From an uncultured Flavobacteriales bacterium (GTDB lineage: Bacteria; Bacteroidota; Bacteroidia; Flavobacteriales_F; PHOS-HE28): DNA of 64,000 nucleotides. How positions within the stretch are numbered: the stretch's first letter is position 1; each line of letters opens with the position of its first letter. Both the position numbers and the translations under genes were made by a program. Under the pieces are notes generated by a model. It saw nothing but the letters and a program-made list of their open reading frames with translations, ran no database searches and was not told the DNA's origin. This document shows, one piece after another, positions 59,967 through 64,000 of this stretch. The DNA lies in the NCBI GenBank assembly GCA_937872175.1, contig CALMPI010000050.1:116540-180539 (forward strand), in the 5' to 3' direction.

Positions 59967-60101
59967 ATGAGGACCGTGAAGACCCCGGAGCGCGTGAGCG
60001 CGCTCATGTACCGACCGTGGAAGGCACTACCGGCCTGGCTGGTCGATGGTGAACTCTGGTGCCTGCTGTTGGTCGGCCTCCTGATGTTGCTCCACCCCTG
60101 A
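59967..60101 (+). CDS. Possible 44-residue protein with C-terminal hydrophobic helix
   Basis: MRTVKTPERVSALMYRPWKA followed by LPAWLVDGELWCLLLVGLLMLLHP. A hydrophobic C-terminus of ~18 residues could insert in the membrane. A small inverted repeat after the stop (TGATGCC at 60099-60105 with GGCATCA at 60113-60119) could be a terminator. No promoter box or family support was found, so this is tentative. Confidence 0.3.
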   Translation: MRTVKTPERVSALMYRPWKALPAWLVDGELWCLLLVGLLMLLHP

Positions 60102-60153
60102 TGCCGCGCTCCGGCATCACATCCTGAACCACCGCCAACCGAACCAAGGACCC

Positions 60154-63100
60154 ATGCAACACCGACCACACCCCACGAACCTGCTGCGACGCGCCAAGGC
60201 CTGCCTGTCGGCGCTGGTGCTCGCGGCCACGGGCGCGCTGGCGCACACACCGCCCGATCGACCGCACGACGGCCATGCCGACGGCCTGGATGAACTGCTG
60301 CACGCTTATGAGCAGCGCATCCACTTCACCGAGAACCGTGGCCAGTTCAACCCCAGGGTCATGTTCCGGGCCGACTTCCCGCTCGGACAGGCGTTGGCCA
60401 CACCCGAGGGCATGCTCGTGAAGGCGTACGATCCGGAGGCCGTGGCCGCCCGCGAGGCCGAGGGGCATCGCATCGAGGAGGAGGCCCGCCAAGGCCTGCC
60501 CAACCGTCCCCTGGCCTGGCGTGAACGGGGCCATGGTTGGATGTTGCACTTCCGCGGGGCCCTCCCCACCATGCGCATCGAAGGCCTCAATCCGCATGGC
60601 GATGCGGCCAACTACTTCCTGGGTGATGCCTCGCGCCACGCCACCGGCGTCAGCAGTTTCGAGGAGGTTTGGTACAAGGATGTGTACCCCAGGACCGATG
60701 TGCGCTACTACGCGGCCGAGGACGGCGCGCTGGAGTACGACATCATCTGCAAACCGGGAAGCGATCCGGCCGATATCCAGCTTGAGCTCCGAGGCATTGA
60801 GAAGCTTCGGGTCACCGAAAAGGGGGAGCTCGTGGTGCCGACCAGCCTCGGTGACATGCTGTTCCCCGCCCCGGTGGTGTACCAAGGTGGCGAACATGGA
60901 GAGCAACGCGTGGATGCCGCCTACACCGTCCACGGGAACGTGGTGCGCTTCACACTGGGGGCCTACGACCGCACCCGACCGCTGGTGATCGATCCCATCG
61001 CCCTGCGCTGGGCCACCTGGGTGAACACCAACAGCAGTGGGGACAACCACGGCCACGGCATCTGGGTGGACCCGAACGATGGGGCCATCTACGTCCTGGC
61101 CCGCGTGGTGGGCACCACGGACAACATCACCGTGGGGGCCTTCGATGAGACCGCCAACGGCAACCTGGAGATCATCGTGGGCAAGTACCTGGAGCCCGCC
61201 ACGGTGGGTGGTGCCGGCACCCGGGTCTGGCAGACCTACATCGGTGGCGGACAGGATGACAACCCTTACGCCATCGAACAGGGACCGGATGGCAACCTCT
61301 ATATCACAGGCCTTACCGGAAGCACCAATTTCCCGCTCCTTGGCGGCACCGGCTTCAGCGGTACAAGCATCGATCAGCAGGCTCAGTCCGGTGACGACAT
61401 CTTCGTCCTGAAGATCAACCAGGCCGGCACAGGCATCAAGGCCTGTGTGGTCGGCGGCAATGGTGGCGAACTGTCCTATGACCTTCGGACCACGGCCAAC
61501 GGCGATGTGCTGGTCTGTGGCGCCACCACAAGCAACAACCTCCTTACGACGAACCCGGGCAGCGGTGCCACCAACTCGAACGCGGGCAGCAACGACGCCC
61601 TGGTGTTCCGGGTGAACGCCGACCTCTCGTCGATGGTCTGGATGCGGAACACTGGCGGCACGGGCAGTGATGTCGCCACGATCATGCTGAACGATGACAG
61701 CACCGGCGACATCTTCGTCGGTGGTAGCACCGCCAGCACCAACTTCCCGACGGTCAGCCCCAGGCAGGCCACGCGCGGCGGCAACTCGGCCGGCTTCCTC
61801 CAGCGGCTCACCTCCACCGGCGCCGTCACCTGGAGCAGCTACTTCAGCTCCGCATCCAGTGCGGCGGCCTCCGTGCTGTGCATGGAGTTCAACACGACCC
61901 GGACGGAGCTCTATTTCGGCGGTGTCACCACCGGGCTCGCCGCCGCCAACATCAGCGGGTCCGGAGTGTTCGACAGTTCACACAACGGAAGCAACGACTT
62001 CTACGTCAGCCGCATGGGCATCGATCAGACGTTCCTCGGCGCCACCTATCTCGGCGGCAGCAGCAACGAGGTCAACATGATGGGCCTCAACGTCGACCAG
62101 AACAATGACGTGTACGTCTTCGGGTACTCGAACAGCACCAACTTCCCGACCAGTGCCTCGCCGAACGTGCCGTTGCAGACCACCAACCAGGGCAGCAACG
62201 ACAAGACCTTCTCGAAACTGGAGAACGACCTGAGCGCGTTGCTGTTCAGCACCTACTATGGCGGCACGGCGGACGATTACGATCCGGTCGGAGAGCGCGG
62301 CATCAAGTTCAGCAACTGCCGGATCTACACCATCGTCACTGCCCGAAGCAACAACATCCCCCTCACCCAGGGCGCGATCAATACGACCAAGAACAGTTCC
62401 ACCTCGCGGTACGAACCCGGGCTGGTGGTGTGGGCCAATCCGCCCGATCTCCTTGGGAACAGCATCACCTATCAAGGCGTGGCCATCTGCCCGGGCAGTA
62501 CGCCAGGCGACATCACCGGCTCCGAGCCGAGCTACGTGCTGCCCACCATCCTGCGCAACAATGCGCCCTCCCCCTACCCTTCGTTCGGCAGCGCCGCCAC
62601 GTACCAGTGGCAGATCAGCGCTGACAGCCTCACCTGGACGGACATCGCAGGTGCCACCGGCCAGGATCTGCCCGGCTCCTTGATCGGGGCGATCACGGCG
62701 GACACCTACATCCGTCGCATCATCGGTGGAGATGCCTGCATTCTCGCCGGAGCCGCCGACCAGGTGGTGAAGGTGCGCATCATGACCGCCAGTGGCATGG
62801 TGAGCGACGTCTCTTGCAACGGCGGCAACGACGGCAGCGTCACCGCCACCGCCGACGGTCAGGCACCCTTCTCCTTCGCCTGGAGCAATGGACAGTCCGG
62901 AGCCACCGCCAACAACCTTGGCGCAGGGCCCATCAGCGTAACGGTGACCGATGCCAACGGCTGCAGTGCCACTGCGAACTTCGTCGTGGGCCAGCCCGCA
63001 CCGCTCTCCGCCACCATCAACACCACCCTCGATGCCTGCAACACCGGTACGGGCGGAGCCTCGGCCAGCGGAACGGGTGGAACCCCGGGCTATGGCTACG

Positions 63101-64000
63101 TCTGGAGCACCGGTGCCGTGGGACCCGTCCTCGCCAACGTGCCCGCAGGCCCTTACTCCGTGACCGTCACCGACCTCAACCAATGTTCGGTGACCCTTCC
63201 GGTGAACATCTCCGGCACCACGCCACCCACGGCACTCGCCGGTAGCGATGCGGAGATCAACTGCACCACGGGTGCCTCCGTTCAACTGAACGGAGGAAGC
63301 ATCCCGTCCGGGATGAACTTCGCATGGACCGGTCCGGGCATCGTCTCCGGAGCGGGCTCGGCCACCCCGACCGTCAACCAACAAGGCACCTACGTCCTCA
63401 CCGTCACCGATCCCCAGACCGGTTGTACGGGGACCGACCAGGTCGACGTGACCGTGAACACCACACCTCCCGGCGCCCAAGCGGCCGGTGGCACGCTCAC
63501 CTGCACCACCACCTGCATCACCCTGCAGGGCAGCGGCAACGGCAGCTACAGCTGGACGGGTCCCAACAACTTCAGCAGCAATGACCAGAACCCGACGGTG
63601 TGCGCCGCCGGCACCTACACCCTGGTGGTGACGGGCGCCAACGGCTGCACCAGCACGGCGACGGCAGATGTCCTGGAGGATGTGGACGTGCCCGGTGCCC
63701 AGGCGGCCGGTGGCACGCTCACCTGCACCACCACCTGCATCACCCTGCAGGGCAGCGGCAACGGCAGCTACAGCTGGACGGGTCCCAACAACTTCAGCAG
63801 CAATGACCAGAACCCGACGGTGTGCGCCGCCGGCACCTACACCCTGGTGGTGACGGGCGCCAACGGCTGCACCAGCACGGCGACGGCAGATGTCCTGGAG
63901 GATGTGGACGTGCCCGGTGCCCAGGCGGCCGGTGGCACGCTCACCTGCACCACCACCTGCATCACCCTGCAGGGCAGCGGCAACGGCAGCTACAGCTGGA
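60154..64000 (+). CDS. Giant surface protein (DUF7948/SBBP-like) with Ig-like repeats, 5' part
   Basis: At least 1282 residues; no stop codon before the window end. The N-terminus has a signal peptide (AKACLSALVLAATGALA). Residues ~55-290 are a DUF7948-like domain (HFTENRGQFNPRVMFRADF, YFLGDASRHATGVSSFEEVWYKDVYPRTDVRYY). SBBP-type propeller repeats follow (WQTYIGGGQDDNPYAIEQ, IFVGGSTASTNFP, YLGGSSNEVN). From about residue 880 come PKD/SprB-like repeats (VSCNGGNDGSVTATADGQ, VTDANGCSA). The last units are nearly identical 74-residue Ig-like repeats. Such proteins are T9SS-exported adhesins in Bacteroidota; the sorting domain would lie beyond the window. Confidence 0.88.
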   Translation, partial: MQHRPHPTNLLRRAKACLSALVLAATGALAHTPPDRPHDGHADGLDELLHAYEQRIHFTENRGQFNPRVMFRADFPLGQALATPEGMLVKAYDPEAVAAREAEGHRIEEEARQGLPNRPLAWRERGHGWMLHFRGALPTMRIEGLNPHGDAANYFLGDASRHATGVSSFEEVWYKDVYPRTDVRYYAAEDGALEYDIICKPGSDPADIQLELRGIEKLRVTEKGELVVPTSLGDMLFPAPVVYQGGEHGEQRVDAAYTVHGNVVRFTLGAYDRTRPLVIDPIALRWATWVNTNSSGDNHGHGIWVDPNDGAIYVLARVVGTTDNITVGAFDETANGNLEIIVGKYLEPATVGGAGTRVWQTYIGGGQDDNPYAIEQGPDGNLYITGLTGSTNFPLLGGTGFSGTSIDQQAQSGDDIFVLKINQAGTGIKACVVGGNGGELSYDLRTTANGDVLVCGATTSNNLLTTNPGSGATNSNAGSNDALVFRVNADLSSMVWMRNTGGTGSDVATIMLNDDSTGDIFVGGSTASTNFPTVSPRQATRGGNSAGFLQRLTSTGAVTWSSYFSSASSAAASVLCMEFNTTRTELYFGGVTTGLAAANISGSGVFDSSHNGSNDFYVSRMGIDQTFLGATYLGGSSNEVNMMGLNVDQNNDVYVFGYSNSTNFPTSASPNVPLQTTNQGSNDKTFSKLENDLSALLFSTYYGGTADDYDPVGERGIKFSNCRIYTIVTARSNNIPLTQGAINTTKNSSTSRYEPGLVVWANPPDLLGNSITYQGVAICPGSTPGDITGSEPSYVLPTILRNNAPSPYPSFGSAATYQWQISADSLTWTDIAGATGQDLPGSLIGAITADTYIRRIIGGDACILAGAADQVVKVRIMTASGMVSDVSCNGGNDGSVTATADGQAPFSFAWSNGQSGATANNLGAGPISVTVTDANGCSATANFVVGQPAPLSATINTTLDACNTGTGGASASGTGGTPGYGYVWSTGAVGPVLANVPAGPYSVTVTDLNQCSVTLPVNISGTTPPTALAGSDAEINCTTGASVQLNGGSIPSGMNFAWTGPGIVSGAGSATPTVNQQGTYVLTVTDPQTGCTGTDQVDVTVNTTPPGAQAAGGTLTCTTTCITLQGSGNGSYSWTGPNNFSSNDQNPTVCAAGTYTLVVTGANGCTSTATADVLEDVDVPGAQAAGGTLTCTTTCITLQGSGNGSYSWTGPNNFSSNDQNPTVCAAGTYTLVVTGANGCTSTATADVLEDVDVPGAQAAGGTLTCTTTCITLQGSGNGSYSW
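63469..64000 (+). repeat. 222-bp tandem repeat encoding 74-residue units
   Basis: Units start at 63469, 63691 and 63913 (third cut by the window edge). The second and third agree over the visible part, and the first differs from the second mainly at its start (for example GGCGCCCAA against GGTGCCCAG). Each unit has the pattern GAQAAGGTLTCTTTCITLQG followed by SYSWTGPNNFSSNDQ. Near-perfect identity at DNA level points to recent duplication or gene conversion. Confidence 0.92.

Noticed and set aside
63469..64000. CRISPR array
   Set aside because: The repeats are 222 bp, contiguous, in frame and encode protein; there are no spacers.

Overview
The window comes from a high-GC member of the Bacteroidota, most likely an uncultured Flavobacteriales-like lineage. 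The signs are promoter boxes matching the Bacteroidota -7 consensus TAnnTTTG just upstream of many start codons, few recognisable Shine-Dalgarno sequences, type IX secretion (T9SS) style C-terminal sorting domains, a giant repeat-rich surface protein, a type B L31, and the ligase-associated DNA repair gene set common in this phylum. No phage, integrase, transposase, CRISPR array or rRNA was seen. Two tRNA genes are present.

Layout. 1-1.7 kb: 3' part of a secreted M28 peptidase and a small membrane protein. 1.7-5.7 kb (minus): an operon of a GT4 glycosyltransferase, gcvT, comB and an S1/P1-type hydrolase. 5.7-11.1 kb (plus): a CapD/PglF-like sugar dehydratase, then small housekeeping genes (hot-dog thioesterase, DUF4197, nucleoside phosphorylase, SirB1-like). 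11.1-23.4 kb (minus): a surface polysaccharide cluster with initiating sugar transferase, DegT aminotransferase, O-antigen ligase, two GT2 enzymes, two flippases, a GT-C-like pair and a glutamine amidotransferase/N-acetyl-sugar amidotransferase fusion. 23.5-31.7 kb: NfeD/SPFH pair, DEAD-box RNA helicase with a long leader, fatty acid hydroxylase, PhoD, nitroreductase, MarR, a lipoprotein methyltransferase-like protein and DUF983. 31.8-36 kb (minus): OmpA-type protein, its truncated paralogue, msrA, and a solitary C5 DNA methyltransferase. 36-38.5 kb: tRNA-Gly, a response regulator, tRNA-Pro and very small genes. 38.5-51.1 kb: the ligase-associated DNA damage response genes (MBL exonuclease, ATP-dependent ligase, Lhr-type helicase, PdeM), interrupted by a chitinase and a calcium ATPase/exchanger pair. 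51.1-64 kb: PaaI-like thioesterase, an unusual palindrome-bearing intergenic region, thiolase, secreted proteins, rpmE2, a TPR lipoprotein, recA, and the 5' part of a giant surface protein ending in nearly perfect 222-bp tandem repeats.

How genes work together. The dehydratase, aminotransferase, PglC-size sugar transferase, flippases, glycosyltransferases and ligase fit one Wzx/Wzy-type envelope glycan pathway that uses an aminated deoxysugar. The exonuclease, ligase, helicase and PdeM fit the ligase-associated repair pathway, with recA about 8 kb further on. The most unusual signals are a small GTCGACC-type palindromic element present three times, each time inside a reading frame of the repair region, and two large perfect palindromes 216 bp apart in a 548-bp intergenic region.
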